DNA of 64,000 nucleotides from Eurosta solidaginis (lineage: Eukaryota > Arthropoda > Insecta > Diptera > Tephritidae), in contig NC_090319.1 of the NCBI RefSeq assembly GCF_040869045.1, positions 14,464,314 through 14,528,313 on the forward strand, read 5' to 3'. Positions 1-12,160 of this stretch are shown one piece after another. The translations under genes were made by a program, and so were the position numbers. A model generated the notes under the pieces. The model had not been told where the DNA came from. It did not search any database and was given only the letters and a program-made list of their open reading frames with translations. Each line of letters begins with the position of its first letter. Position 1 is the first letter of the stretch.

Positions 1-1259
1 GTGGACCAAAACATTTCTTTTTATTTCCGTTTGGCTTTAAGAAAATATTGTTCAGGACAATCAAAAAGGTAGCCTGAAAAATGTTCAGTGTCTTAATGTA
101 ACTTTTTAGATACAAATCGTACAAGCAAACTCATAGAAATTAACTTAAAAAAACTTTTTGTTGGACAGTTAAGGGTTGGAGTTTCGGTAAACTTTTAAAA
201 ATATCTAAAAATTCTCCATATAACTTCTATGGAAAATATTCTTTCCGGCAGCAATATTTTCACTATACAAAAAGGGGACAAAAAACAATTTTTTTCCCAC
301 CCTAATAAGTACACTAAATTTTAAATTAATTCATGTTTACAAGTATTAGTGTTAAATAGCTAGCAGCTTATTATTTGCACACATACACTGATACATACAA
401 GTTATGTATGTTCATTATCACTCTCACCATAAACTAATTACCTAACTCAAACTCCTCATTATGCACTCATTATGCACTCAATATGTACTCATAAGTACTC
501 TCTATTTACTTCCAAAACATTTTATCTATTTGACCGAATGCTTAGCGGTCTCATTAAAGAGGCTATAAAGAGATCATAAGTAAAACTCTAAGTTAGTTAA
601 TATTCATAGTTAGTATTCATCGTGCTATACCATCGTCTCATGGTCATTGTTGTGTTAATGTTCAAATGTGAAAAATATAAGTTTAAATAAAAGTTAAATA
701 ATTAAAAAGTTATATAAGAAATATATAACAAAACCTTAAACCTTTTCTATTTATCGATTCGTTCGCGTGTATCCCTTTAAACCCCGTGAACGTATCTTAC
801 ACATATACGATAACCCATACACACATAATTACACACATATATGCATATAAGTATAAAATATATATATGTATCATATACCACCAAATATTTGCATTACTTC
901 GCTGTAATTAATGTTCGCATGTCAACCTAGCCAAAAACATTAATGAAGTAAATTTCTCATTCATTCCTTTACTGACACACACATACATTCATACGTACAA
1001 CCACATATGAGCTTATACCAAAACAGCGCATCCTTCATTTTCAACTCTTTCCTTTATTATGTTGCAGGCAGCTAGCTTTTTGCTTTGGCAGATATAGATT
1101 ACAAGTTATTACTTGGTAAGTCATACGTATTTTTAGTGGAAATCTTAACTGCAGCTTTGTTATTACCTCAAGGGAAATTTGTATGGGCCAGAGTTATGAA
1201 TAACTTTTGTCTTTTTGGATTTGGCGCCGAAAATACATATAAAAATAATTGCTAGATGA
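1..1259. other. AT-rich non-coding sequence, no gene seen
   Basis: I see no coding region or recognisable repeat here. The sequence is AT-rich with scattered short CATA/ACACAT dinucleotide-type runs, typical of fly intergenic or intronic DNA. Confidence 0.5.
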
Positions 1260-1386
1260 TCTTCTTCTTGTAGCGATAAAACATCCCCGAAGGTTTTGGG
1301 GAGTCCTGTGGGATGTGGGCTATAAATCCGATACGTTCCAGTAACAAACGCTGTTAAGGTTCTAGCTGGACCATCTCGGGAACCAT
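1260..1386 (-). repeat. Fragment of the (CAA)n-tailed retroposon
   Basis: On the minus strand this is the 3' part of the same ~385-bp retroposon that is full length at 43294-43680 and 47048-47430. Shared landmarks are the CTTGTAGCGATAAA tail region, the CCCGAAGGTTTTGGGGAGT block and the GACCATCTCGGGAACCAT block. The copy is 5'-truncated and diverged. Confidence 0.65.
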
Positions 1387-2400
1387 CACTTCCTTCCCTC
1401 CGTCTTCTTTTTTCCTAAATTTTATAGTTTTACTTCTACTCTTACCCTAACTATTCGTCTTCTTTTACCTTCCGTCTCCCCATCCGCCTGCCTTTTCCAC
1501 GCTAGCCCACTTCTGCTCTTCGCCTCATCTCCTTGTTTTTCCTTTCTTCCATTTCCGCGATTTCTCCATTTATATAAATATGCAAATGCCTTCTTAATTT
1601 TCCACTTTTTTCTCCTTTCTCCCTTTAACACTTGTCCACCCATAACATTCCTGCTTCCTCGCCTTGCTTTCCGCCTTTCCTTTCCTCGATTTTCCTTTTC
1701 ATTTTCTATCTTCCTGCACCGCTTAATCAATTGCGCCATATCCCCCTATCATCCCTTTCTTTTAACTTTTGCTTAGGTCGATTCCTCTGGGCCTCCTTTA
1801 CCATTTTCCTTCTCTTAAAAATTGTTTCTCTTCCCGTTACTCGTCCTCTATGTCTCCAACGTTCTGCATTTTCCGCAATCCCCTCATTTCCGCCTTCTAA
1901 TTCCTTCTCTCTTTTCTATTCGTAATCAATCGTTACTTTCGTTTCACACATCCTTTCCTTTCTCCCCTTTCTTCATCTCTCCGTTTTCCGATCCCCTTCT
2001 ATTTTTTTGCGTACATCCCACTATCGTATTCCCTTACCGTTCTGATCCTTGTTCTTTCTTCTCATTTCCCTATCGTTTATCCAACCCTATTTAACTTCTC
2101 TATATCGCTACTGAATTTTTTATGTCTATTTTCCATTTTCTCCTCTTCCCTCATAGTCACCGTAATTTCTCATTTGATCACCTAAGTATTGGATATATTC
2201 TTAACAAGGCCGTATCACTTCCTACTTTCCCAACATTCCAAATATTGACCAATAACTTTAATATTTCACCCCTTCCTTATGTCTTTATTTCCTCTACATC
2301 TTCTACCTATCACCCCTGTCTCAACCAGACCCCTTATATATTTCTTCCACGGTCTTTCTCCCACTCATCTTATTCATACTTGTATTTGCTTTGAAAAAGG
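1387..2400. other. Pyrimidine-biased ~1-kb low-complexity tract
   Basis: Over about 1 kb the + strand is dominated by C and T, with TTCC, CTTT and TTTC words throughout. Several 80-105 codon open frames occur on both strands, but their predicted proteins are simple Ser/Phe/Pro-rich or Lys/Arg-rich sequences caused by the base bias. I do not call a gene. Shorter purine-rich tracts of similar character lie at 26480-26660 and 29800-29870. Confidence 0.55.
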
Positions 2401-2531
2401 GGCGGATACCTACTTAGGATAATTTCGCAGATGGCTACCTCACCTATTTCCTTAAGACGTCGCACCTCAACGTGTAGTAGCTAGATGTAACTAGTAGTCA
2501 CATTCATAGTAACTTGGAATTATATGTTTAT

Positions 2532-2975
2532 TAGGGCGGGTTGATTTAAAAATCGCTCATTGCTCTGTGAAAATCGTATTCTAGGGATCAAAATAAGAAA
2601 ATAGATATTATTATAAATAAATAAAGAAAAAACATAGCCATTTCGCAAATTTTTTCATGTAAAGTGCAAAACCGGCGATTTTTTGAAATGTTTGTATGGT
2701 GAACCCCCAGGGTAGTTCCAGGGGGTGTGCCACTGGCATCGGTGGGTCGGGCCTCCAAAGTTAGTCGGGGTCGGTCATACATTTGGACTCGATTGGAGCA
2801 CTCTAAATGGGTCAAAGTGGGATTTTTCAAAATTTGCCCCTACCCAAATTGAGGGACATCAGAATTCGTTTTAGAGGTATGGTTCCTTCGGCAGTTTCTT
2901 ATTTTGATCCCTAGAATATGATTTTCACAGAGCAATTGGCGATTTTTTTGCCTCCCCACAAATCGACCCGGCCTA
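2532..2975. mobile_element. hAT-type MITE with 8-bp target duplication
   Basis: A 444-bp non-autonomous DNA transposon. The ends are inverted repeats, TAGGGCGGGTTGATTT at the left and the complement of TAGGCCGGGTCGATTT at the right. A second inverted block around CTAGGGATCAAAATAAGAAA lies inside each arm. It is flanked by the perfect 8-bp direct repeat ATGTTTAT (2524-2531 and 2976-2983). An 8-bp duplication with a TAGGG-type end fits the hAT superfamily. There is no transposase frame, so it would depend on a helper in trans. Confidence 0.8.
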
Positions 2976-2983
2976 ATGTTTAT

Positions 2984-5215
2984 ATATACTAGGCGTTAGA
3001 CGCTCGTTGTAAGCCGCAATAGCAATAAGACTCCTAGGCCACGGAAGATTAAAATGAGCCTCTCTCAGACTAAGAGTGGGCTAAGATGGTTCTACATGCT
3101 TCTAAAGACAGAACTGAAGTCGCCTGTTGAAAATGGAACGGATTTGGCATATAACTCAACAATGCGGGTCAGAAGCAGAACTCTGAATAAACACCTACCA
3201 TCCGACTAAAGGATACTTAACATTAAAAGCAAAGCAGACGTTTTAAAATGCCCAGCCGACAGAGACAATTTTTTAAGTTTGGGGCATCATAATTTCTGTT
3301 TTTCAGTTTTGACTCTTCGAAATAAACATTGAATTTCTGAACATGGTTTTGTTGGCCGCAGAAGGGAGTGCTAGAATAAATTGATGGTTCAATAGTGCCT
3401 ACTCAAAGCAGTCCTTTATCAAAGCAGTTAGTCGGCTTCTTTTCAGAAACTCCCGAAGAACCAATCCAGAAGTAGAGTAGAAACGTGTCGTCAGTTCATG
3501 CCTATCAAATAATATGACACTGTCACTATTTTTCCTACAGGGTATATGAACATGGATGTAGATGTACATATGTATATGGATATGCATTTGTTTAAGTATT
3601 TTTGTATGTATCTGTCAAATGTGTGACGTTCAAAGTCGTAAATTAATGCATCAGCTGTGGTTGCTTTTAGTTTTTTCTTTGGAAATAGTTTACTAAAAGG
3701 AATACCTATATAATTTAACAACAACTAAAAGTGATATAATAGAAGTAACACACAAATAAAAGCATATTGTTGAATCTTTTTTTAGGAATGATACGTTTTA
3801 ATGAAATTTATGTAGAAATTCTTATCTTGGGTGTAAGCTAGAGTGATGTAAAATCGTCAAGTCCAACAATGAATAAGCTCCGTCGCACAAAATCTTCGAA
3901 AGAATGTTGCGTGCATCTAAAAGTATGCTACATAAAAATAGTGATGTGTGCATTACCATGGTTGCCACACCCTTTTTTCTACCACAAAAGTAGTAGAGAA
4001 AAGGACCATAGACTGAAATAGTGTTAAAACTTTGAGCAATGTTTAAAATAATGGGTGATTGAACGAATATCCGTGAATACTTGTCTCTATATGATCCTGT
4101 TGGGGAATCTCTTACACTTTTTGTTATTGTCAACGCTAGATCTTAATTCGATATGTCATAGCCATACTTTCAGTACTGGCTTCAGAGAGGGTTTGTGCTC
4201 TCCCCTGGAAAGAAAGAAAAAGACGCACCACATCCTGCCTGTTTAGCTTATACTCTGAGATTATGAGGATCACCTTGAAAAGCTCCTTACTTATAGCTGT
4301 AAAAAAATAACACAACTGTTAACACAATTGTCTGTAATAGCAATTGTAATTGTAATCGTATCTCTTCCATGACTCTAGTCATGGCGAAATTCATGTTTGC
4401 CTCAAAAACTTCTTAAATTTCTGTAATTTAAAGTAGATTTTTAAATAACAGCAAGATGCCGCAAACGAATAAATCATTATTGCACGAATATAAAATAAAA
4501 ATAAATAAAAGCACATTAAAATTCATAAGAAACCCATCAAATATTTTACTGTATGAGAGCCGGAAATAAAAACAGCAAACAATGCTAATTTCCTTTTTGT
4601 CTTAATTAAAGATAAAATTGCAGCATTTGCATGAACAAATTTTCTAGCAAAAAACAATAAAGATTTATACACAAACAACAAAATGCTATTATATAATATA
4701 TAAATTAACAAACTGCTCGACATGATTAAAATCTGTATATATTTACTTATGTATGGCATGCAGTGTGGATGTGTCCCAGGAGTATCTTTAAGTGGTATCT
4801 TCATCTAGCTACTATACGACAGCACAAAGGCGTTGAATGCAACCAAGAGAGCATCATTAACAGGTCAATGGGTGGAGAAGTGGTTTACTAATGAACGAAT
4901 GAATATTATACTAAATACAGTTTGCTTGTTCCAATGCATTGAAGCACAACAACACAATGCACTCCGAACATGATGATAATATGGGCCTAGAAATAATTTC
5001 GAAATATTTGTATGCAGATATGTTGTGCTATGTTAGTGGATATTAGCCACATTTTGCATATTTTACCGTAATTTACCACCATCACTATCAGCACGACAAC
5101 AACAATTCAACCATACAACAAACATAATAAAACTTGAAACTGAAAAGCGCAATTAATGAATGACACAGCCTCTCAAGAAGGCAATTAGGCTTGGTTGTGT
5201 GGTGTACAAACATAC
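2984..5215. other. Non-coding sequence, no feature recognised
   Basis: About 2.2 kb without a supportable gene. The 3000-3240 part is less AT-rich and could be an unrecognised decayed element. Short open frames here lack homology that I can recognise. Confidence 0.4.
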
Positions 5216-5219
5216 ATAT

Positions 5220-6164
5220 GGGGTATTCCGTCCCATTTCGACCAATTTTGAACCCGACCCTTTTAGAATTGGCTGAAAGTTTTTCTTCTTTTTCTAGCTT
5301 ACGAAAGACGTTTTCCAGAAGTTTTTCAAATTTTTTCATCCAACTCAAAAAAAGTTATGAATTTAAAAAAAAACACCGTTTTTGTTTTCAAAATGCTATA
5401 ACTTTTTCAAAAATTGACCGTTTGGGATCTTTTTTTTTTTAATTTGTTTTTAAATGTACTTCTCGGAAAAAAATCAAAAAAATGTTTAAAGTTTTTTTTT
5501 TGTAATTTTTCAGTTTTTCGAGATTTATCGAATTTCGCCTTTTTTTTTCTCATAAAAAATTTCAATCAATTCTGCAATCATCCCCACTAATCCCGGAGTG
5601 GGCCGAGAATTTTTTTTTTTTTATTTAATTGAAACAATTTTTTAAAATTTTTTTGTATTTTTTCCGAAAAGTACATTTAGCATTTTGAAAACAAAACACC
5701 GTTTTCCAACTCAAAATAAGTTTTAAATATTTTGAAAAAAACCGTGTTTTTAAAGTTTTTTTTCAATTATATAAAAAAAAAAAATTCTCGGCCCAATCCG
5801 GGATTAGTGGGGATGATTGCAGAATTGATTGAAGTTTTTTATGAGAAAAAAAAGGGCGAAATTCGAAAAATCTCAAAAAAAATGACAAAAAAAAACTTTA
5901 AAAATTTTTTTGAATTTTTTCCGAAAAGTACATTTAAAACAAATTTAAAAAAAAAAGATCCCAAACGGTCAATTTTTGAAAAAGTTATAGCATTTAAAAA
6001 AAAAACGGTGTTTTTTTTAAAATTCATAACTTTTTTTGAGTTGGATGAAAAAATTTGAAAAACTTCTGAAAAACGTCTTTCGTAAGCTAGAAAAAGAAGA
6101 AAAACTTTCAGCCAATTCTAAAGAGGTCGGGTTCAAAATTGGTCGAAATGGGATGGAATACCCC
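5220..6164. mobile_element. 945-bp foldback element (long inverted repeat)
   Basis: Two arms of roughly 400 bp, starting GGGGTATTCCGTCCCATTTC at the left and the complement of GGGGTATTCCATCCCATTTC at the right, enclose a short A/T-rich centre near 5690. The element is flanked by ATAT on both sides (5216-5219 and 6165-6168), consistent with a 4-bp target duplication. The arms contain matching open frames on opposite strands (5191-5442, 5088-5348, 6017-6259 and 6036-6356) that are mirror images of one another; I read these as by-products of the inverted repeat. Superfamily not assigned. Confidence 0.75.
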
Positions 6165-6644
6165 ATATACACATGCTTTGATAGACATATATATGTGTGT
6201 GTGTATGCATGCATTACCATAGAAGAAGGAATGTTGGAATGTGTGCAAGAATTTTTCATTTGGCCGCTTGTATGCTTGCATTTGTGGGAAAAGCCTGATG
6301 AAAGTTCGGTTTATGTGTGTGTATGTGCATCGACTGCTTTTAACTCTTATACTTAAGGGATTTTATTGCTTTACGACAAATCTTTGAAATAAGGATTTAA
6401 AGCAACAGGAAAAATGGCTGCACACACACACATACACAAGTAAGGGCGCGCACATAAAAAGCTTAAATCAAAGCCAAATTTAAAAGCATTTACATATGGT
6501 ATATCTACTTACATATGCACAAATGTCCCATGTGATAGCTGTCAATGTAGTGATACATATGTATATTTATGTTCGTAAATCGTACATACATTAAGATGCG
6601 CCCAGTTTTGCAAAGTTGGTTTACAAGACTTCTCAAATTTGTTA

Positions 6645-7715
6645 TCGGCGGGGTGCAGATGCATTAGAGGTATCTAGCTGTTTCATAACCGATTAGTCGT
6701 CGCTAACAAGCTAGTAACACTCCGATAACGAATCCACAAGTTTTCGATAACTAATCGTAATACTTTTTACTACAAATTGATGGTTATCCGTTCACTTTTC
6801 GATGACAAATCGATAACACGCGGAGAAAAATCTATAACTTTTCGTTATTTATTTACTATCGATAATTTGGCAACACTCAGAATCGATAACACACTTATAA
6901 AAAATATGTAAACCTCAGATAATAGGTAAACTCTTAATATAACAAATCCAAAATTTTATCGATAATTTTCCGATAAATACTCGCTAACTTTTCAATAAAA
7001 AATCGGTAAATTTTCGATAACGCGCCGACAACAAATTTGTAACACTCAGATAACAAACCAACTTTTCGATAACAAATCGAAAATTTTATAACAAAATGAT
7101 TTATTTCGCATACATTTTGATAATCCGTTAACAAACTGAAAACTTTTGATAACATTCCTTTTAAATAATTCATACATTTTCAGTAAATAATGTAAACTTT
7201 TCGGTTACATACCGATATATTTCCGATAACCAAACCGTAAATTTTCAAAAAAAAAAAATCGATAACTCTTTGATGACATATCACTTTCAATAAATAATGA
7301 TAACATTTTGATTACATAGCGATAGTTTTCCGATAAAAAACCCATCCATTTTCAAAAAAAATCGATAAATCTTTGATAACATATCGATAACGTTTAGATA
7401 TTAAAGCGCTAGCTTCACCACAAAAAATCTATAGCTCTACGATAAAGAATCGATATATAATCGACAAAATCGATAGCTTGTCGGTAAGAAATCGAATTAT
7501 TGATATATCGAACTTTTTGATAAATAAACAACAGAACCGATAACTAGTCGATAACAAACCGATAACTCAGGAACAATCTTCGTTATTGATAGCAAGCTTT
7601 CAACACTTCTGTAAGAAATCGATAACTCCTCCAAATCCAAACTTGTCGATAGGAAGTGTGTGGTATCCACATAACGCCCACATAACGTCGATAAGTCAGC
7701 GATACCAACCCATTA
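6645..7715. repeat. Degenerate CGATAAC-rich array
   Basis: About 1 kb built from short, irregular repeats of the type (ATCGATAACTTTTCGATAACAA), containing at least two dozen CGATA or TATCG pentamers at irregular spacing. A shorter array of the same kind in the opposite orientation lies at 48380-48670. It has no coding capacity. CGATA clusters are the kind of sequence bound by the fly boundary protein BEAF-32, and TATCGATA by DREF. Whether this array is bound is unknown. Confidence 0.6.
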
Positions 7716-8367
7716 ACACTTCGGTTTCGGATCCGGACTCGATTTCGGCTTCGGTTTTCATTTCTATTCTAATCTTTCCTTCCTCTGCTTTTTTTATTAC
7801 CTTTCCTATAATTACCGGTTCCTTACTTTCCTTTTCTATATTCCCCATTAAGAACACCATTTGAAAAAACTACCCTCTCCGTACCGAGAACAGAGATAAA
7901 GTACACAAAAAAAGTAAGTGGTGAGGGAAGTTATTTTCCCATTTTAGAATCCAAAGTTTTGGTTAAAATGCGCGAACTTATCAAAAACCAATGAAAATGT
8001 GATAATTTGATAGGAGCAAAGATCAAAGATAGCCTCCTTTATACATTAGATTATATTTAATGCTTGTAAACCTGTCAAGGACCAGTGAATAAGTTAACGA
8101 GCGCTCCCAGTTGTATCAGTCATGGGCTTAAGTAGATGAAGCAATACAAATGGGTGAGCCTGGCCTACTTTATACGATCGGATGTCACTTAAACTATATA
8201 GATTAACCAGGGACCTATGACACTATCCTTAAAATAAACTTCATAAAAATTAGATAACAAATTCTAAGATGTCGCAAACATACCTGCTAAACTCACTTAA
8301 GGCATGGAATGGATGAAATAAATTGTATACATTTTTAATCAAAATTTGAAATTACCTAATAGTAGAG
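7716..8367. other. Non-coding sequence with short pyrimidine-rich tract
   Basis: A short C/T-rich tract at about 7740-7860 resembles the 1.4-2.4 kb tract. The remainder is AT-rich sequence with no recognisable gene or repeat. Confidence 0.4.
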
Positions 8368-8857
8368 TGGTGAATGTTAGCATCACTATGCTGTAAAATA
8401 AATAAATGCACAAAAAAAAAAAAAAAACAGCAAGCAGCCACGCTTATGTACAAGGCGACGAAGAATATTCCACACACATAACCAGCAGTTCGCACTGAAG
8501 AGAAATCTCACATACACACATGTAGTCATCAGCTAAGAGCCGAATTTTTTACTCGCACATACACACGTATATAGCTAAATAACCAAGTATGCGATACAAT
8601 TGTTCCATGTTCTAGACCTTAGGAGAAATATGCGAACGAGGCAACGGAGGGTATAAAAGCAGCGCAAGCCAAGGAATAACTAATCAGTTTAATTTAAACA
8701 CGCTATTAGTTGTGAAGTATAATTGTGAAGTACTACTCCCAAAGTAGTCTAAATAAAGACCATTTCGCAAATACTGACTATTGAAGTTATTTATTCAACA
8801 GTTGAGTGATTCGAACGATAGTAGAAGGTGCATAATCATCAGGAAATATTCGTAACA
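8368..8857 (+). repeat. Solo LTR (Ty3/gypsy-like family), + orientation
   Basis: A ~490-bp solo long terminal repeat. It starts near TGGTGAATGTTAGCATCACTA and ends near ATATTCGTAACA, with the internal hallmarks of the LTRs at 13576, 15106 and 42552. These are a TATA-like GGGTATAAAAGCAGCGCAAG at about 8650, an AATAAAG polyadenylation-type signal at about 8751, and the 3' block GATTCGAACGATAGTAGAA. No internal retrotransposon sequence flanks it, so it probably arose by LTR-LTR recombination. No clean target duplication is visible, and the 5' end is diverged. Confidence 0.7.
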
Positions 8858-9959
8858 ATAGTATATAATAGAAAATTTGAGCATTACGCGACACAACTCG
8901 TAACAATTAAATTTATATATTTGCCGTATTAATAAGGCCAACTATAATGTATACACTCAAGTATATATGTACTCCCAAAATGTATCTTAACTTTACCAAA
9001 TATTTATTTTTGCAAAAACGTATACGCAGCGAGAAATGAAAACCTTTTGTAACTTATAACATGATATGGATGAAATAAAATGTATGTATATAACTGCAGA
9101 TGCTTCTACATACATTTGTACATACAAACTTACCTTCTCTCATGCGTTACATCTAGCATGTGGATACCTAATAAGCACAATATTCTCCAAGGTTTTATAT
9201 TTAATACTTTAATTCGCAAGTTAAATTTTAGTGTGACATATTATCTTAAATTAACGTTTGTTTTATGCTCATTCCTCTTGTTGCGCAGAAATTTATTGGC
9301 GAAATTTTCAGAAGGTTTATTACAACACTTGTGTATATTTATGAAGCAGAAGCCCCAACGCCCCGTCACGGTAGATTGAGCGACATTGGCGCCATCTGAC
9401 ATGAAAAAGTAGCCAACTTGCAACTATTGTTGCATGCAAAGCATAAGAAGAAGAATTTGACATTTGCTTTGGCTAAGGGTGCTGGCACACTTTGCAAGTG
9501 AAATTATTTTTCACACTCGTTGGTAACTTTTCTAACATTTTTCGCAATTGAAAACTGCAATATAACAAATGACCACGACACAAAATATGTTTTGTATGCA
9601 GTGCCACTAAAATATAAACAATATGAGCGCTAGCTTGAGTTCTAAACTTTTCTAAATTCTATTTTCGTTTTGATGATTTGTTGAAAATATTTTTTTTAAT
9701 AATAATAAACCCAACGGATTAATACCCTCCAAAGCCCGCCCAACCGACACGTGGGATGCATCTGCATGGCGCACGGATTTTGTTTTGCCGAGTTGTTGAT
9801 AGGCGGAGGTTTGTTAAGCCTCGAGATCTAAAACTGCTCAGCTAAAGAATAAAAATCATCACTGAGTATTATACATAACAGCTGCAAATTATACATAAAT
9901 AAGTTAATGCTTTTAGCATATACAGGCTTTTTTAAATTTTTTTTATTTTGTTACGAGTT
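8858..9959. other. Non-coding sequence, no feature recognised
   Basis: AT-rich sequence. A small GC-richer patch at about 9720-9830 may be an unrecognised repeat fragment. I see no gene. Confidence 0.4.
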
Positions 9960-9964
9960 AAGAT

Positions 9965-10515
9965 AGGATAGGACAGTTCTCTTTATAGTAAAAAGTGAAT
10001 CGGTTGTATCAAATGAATTCGAATAAGAGAATCATGAGGTTCATTTAATTCGAAATTAGTTCTGCACTGCCTCATAAGAAGAGATTTGTAATGTCTTGAC
10101 GCTCGTGACGGGACATTGCAGTTTATTTCGTTCAAAAGAAATGGGGCTTGAAATTAGTCCATTCAGTAGTTTAGCCATAAATAATACGCCTAGCATTTCT
10201 CTACAACTTGTGAGAGTTGGAAGATTGATAAGCTTTAACCGACTAGTATAAGGTGGAAGATTATACGCATAGTCCCAATGAAAATTCCTTAAAGAGAAAA
10301 GTAAAAATTGCTTCTGTATTTACCAAGCCTATCTGCATGAACTTAATATCGCGGATTTCAGACTATTGATCCGTATTCAACTATCGGGCTAACTAATGTG
10401 GTGAAAACGGCTTTGGTAACATACGGGTCACTAAATTCTTTAGACCATCGCTTCATGAATGATAGAACACCTCTAGTTTTATTGATAGATTTAAGGCATG
10501 AGATCGTAGAAATGC
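9965..10515 (-). pseudogene. Jockey-like LINE relic (C-terminal part of RT protein)
   Basis: The minus-strand translation, broken by stops and at least one frame change, follows the region just after the reverse transcriptase core of fly Jockey-type non-LTR elements. Readable landmarks in order are a FMKRWSKEFSDPYV-like stretch, PIVEYGSIV followed by a stop where W is expected, NPRY, then LKLINLPTLTS and a LLNGLISSPISF-like stretch. The same domain is intact in the LINE frame at 26733-27842 (SKLEYASIIWNP), so the two are related. The reverse transcriptase core itself is missing. Coordinates are approximate. Confidence 0.65.
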
Positions 10516-11760
10516 ATTTAATATGAAATTGATATCAGGATCATATAAACAAAATTGTTTATTGGGTACTTTTTTACCTTAATAAAATACTTATTTAGCG
10601 CAGTATGGCATACAAATATATGCAATTTAAATTTAAAAAAGTAACTGTAAAAACTTCCAAAGCTATCAGGAGCTAGCAAAAACATGAAAGGAACAGAAAC
10701 GAAAATCGAATGGTGGAGGATGAAAAGGCGTTCAATAAACAAATCTCTACAGATGCAAAATTTCTCAAATTGCAGCAACTAACGACAGGCACAAAAAAAA
10801 AAAACAATAATAACAAGTATAATGGCTTGATATCGAGATCACAGATATCGAACATTATAAATAAAGAAATATGTATCAACGTTAGTCTAAGGGTATAGGA
10901 TGATATTTGTATGTACTAGGGTGACCATCTCAGAGTTTCTTAGTTTCCCCTTAAAGCAAAGCATAAACAGTTGCAAGGAAAGCAGTTTAGGTAATGCTTG
11001 GCCCGTATGTAAAATAAAACAATTTGTTGAAACATTTTTATTAAAATTTCCTTAAAAAATACCCCTATGTAAATATAAGCCACACATAATTCATATTAAG
11101 ATTTTACTTAGGAAAATCGGCCAAGTAACTAGTTCGGCTGTTTTGATCGAAAGAGAACAGGATCTTTAATTTTATATTAAGTAATGATAAAGAAGATAAC
11201 GAAAAAAAGAATACACGTACTAATAAAATTGCTAACAAAGTAGTGAGAAAGAAGAAAAAATAGTTTTAAAGTCGTACAAAAGTGATAGATATAATTCCAT
11301 TTTGGATTGCAAAGAAATTTATACAAAAGTATCGCGTAGAATCTATAGATATGTAAAAAAACTCGTGCAATCAACTTCCCACAAATTGTTCATTCAAACA
11401 ATGGATCGCTTCAACCATCAAAAAAATCTTTAATCATAGGTATGCAATATGTTAACTTAAATTTTATTACTCTCACCCTTAGTATACGAATGAAAACTGT
11501 TAAAATAACAGATATCCGTCAACATTTGAATAATAATGAAATTGATATCGCGAAGATTTGTGTGGCACCATGATCATAAAAAAGTAGTAAGTGAGAGCCT
11601 TAAGCGTAGGTTGAGTTGAACTGGCCAGTCAATAAAGATCTCAAATAGACTGACTATGTACTCAGAGCTAACAGAATTTATGCGACGACGAAATGGAAGA
11701 ACCGCAATCAGGTGCCAGGACTTTTATTATAGAATAACAACGCTCTCTTGACAAATACTA
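10516..11760. other. Non-coding sequence, no feature recognised
   Basis: AT-rich, with several short open frames of biased composition that I do not accept as genes. The last ~150 bp lead into the LINE relic that follows. Confidence 0.4.
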
Positions 11761-11764
11761 GAGT

Positions 11765-12160
11765 TTTCTAGGACCTAATTTAATTGCTGCCTCGAGATCT
11801 GGAAACTCTGGTGCCCCTCATAGCTGAAGGAGTTCAGGCGCATGAATGAAAATAGCTTAAAAAGGCTCTCAGAGACATCCAGAAAAAGGCGCCAGACAAC
11901 TGTGCCAGGGAGTGCCCTAAACAAGTAGTTGAGGAAAGCAACCTGAATACTGTAATAGGTTAACCTCTTACATATCCAGAATCAACCCCGATGTACGTAC
12001 ATATGTCCAGCCTGTAATGTGTTCCTACATGACACAAACCATCTTTTCAGTTATAACATAATACCAAGGCCTCTAACGCCTTATTCTCTGTGATCTAACA
12101 CTATTGAGACTGCAAGTTTCCTCAGACATCCGTTAGAGGATATTGATGACAATTAGTGAG
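11765..12160 (+). pseudogene. Jockey-clade LINE relic, C-terminal zinc-knuckle end
   Basis: The + strand contains, across frame changes, the signature end of a Jockey-type LINE protein. It reads SRINPDV, then CPACNVFLHDTNHLF (the C-x2-C...H-x4-H type knuckle), then a SFLRHPLEDIDDN-like terminus before a stop. The preceding ~200 bp give weaker matches to the spacer that precedes this motif in the family. The copy is broken and 5'-truncated. Confidence 0.7.

Noticed and set aside
1422..2394. Lys/Arg-rich minus-strand and Ser/Phe-rich plus-strand open frames of 80-105 codons
   Set aside because: Their composition follows from the pyrimidine/purine bias of the tract, and no conserved motif is visible.
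5088..6356. Several 62-108 codon open frames on both strands
   Set aside because: They are mirror images produced by the two arms of the foldback element.
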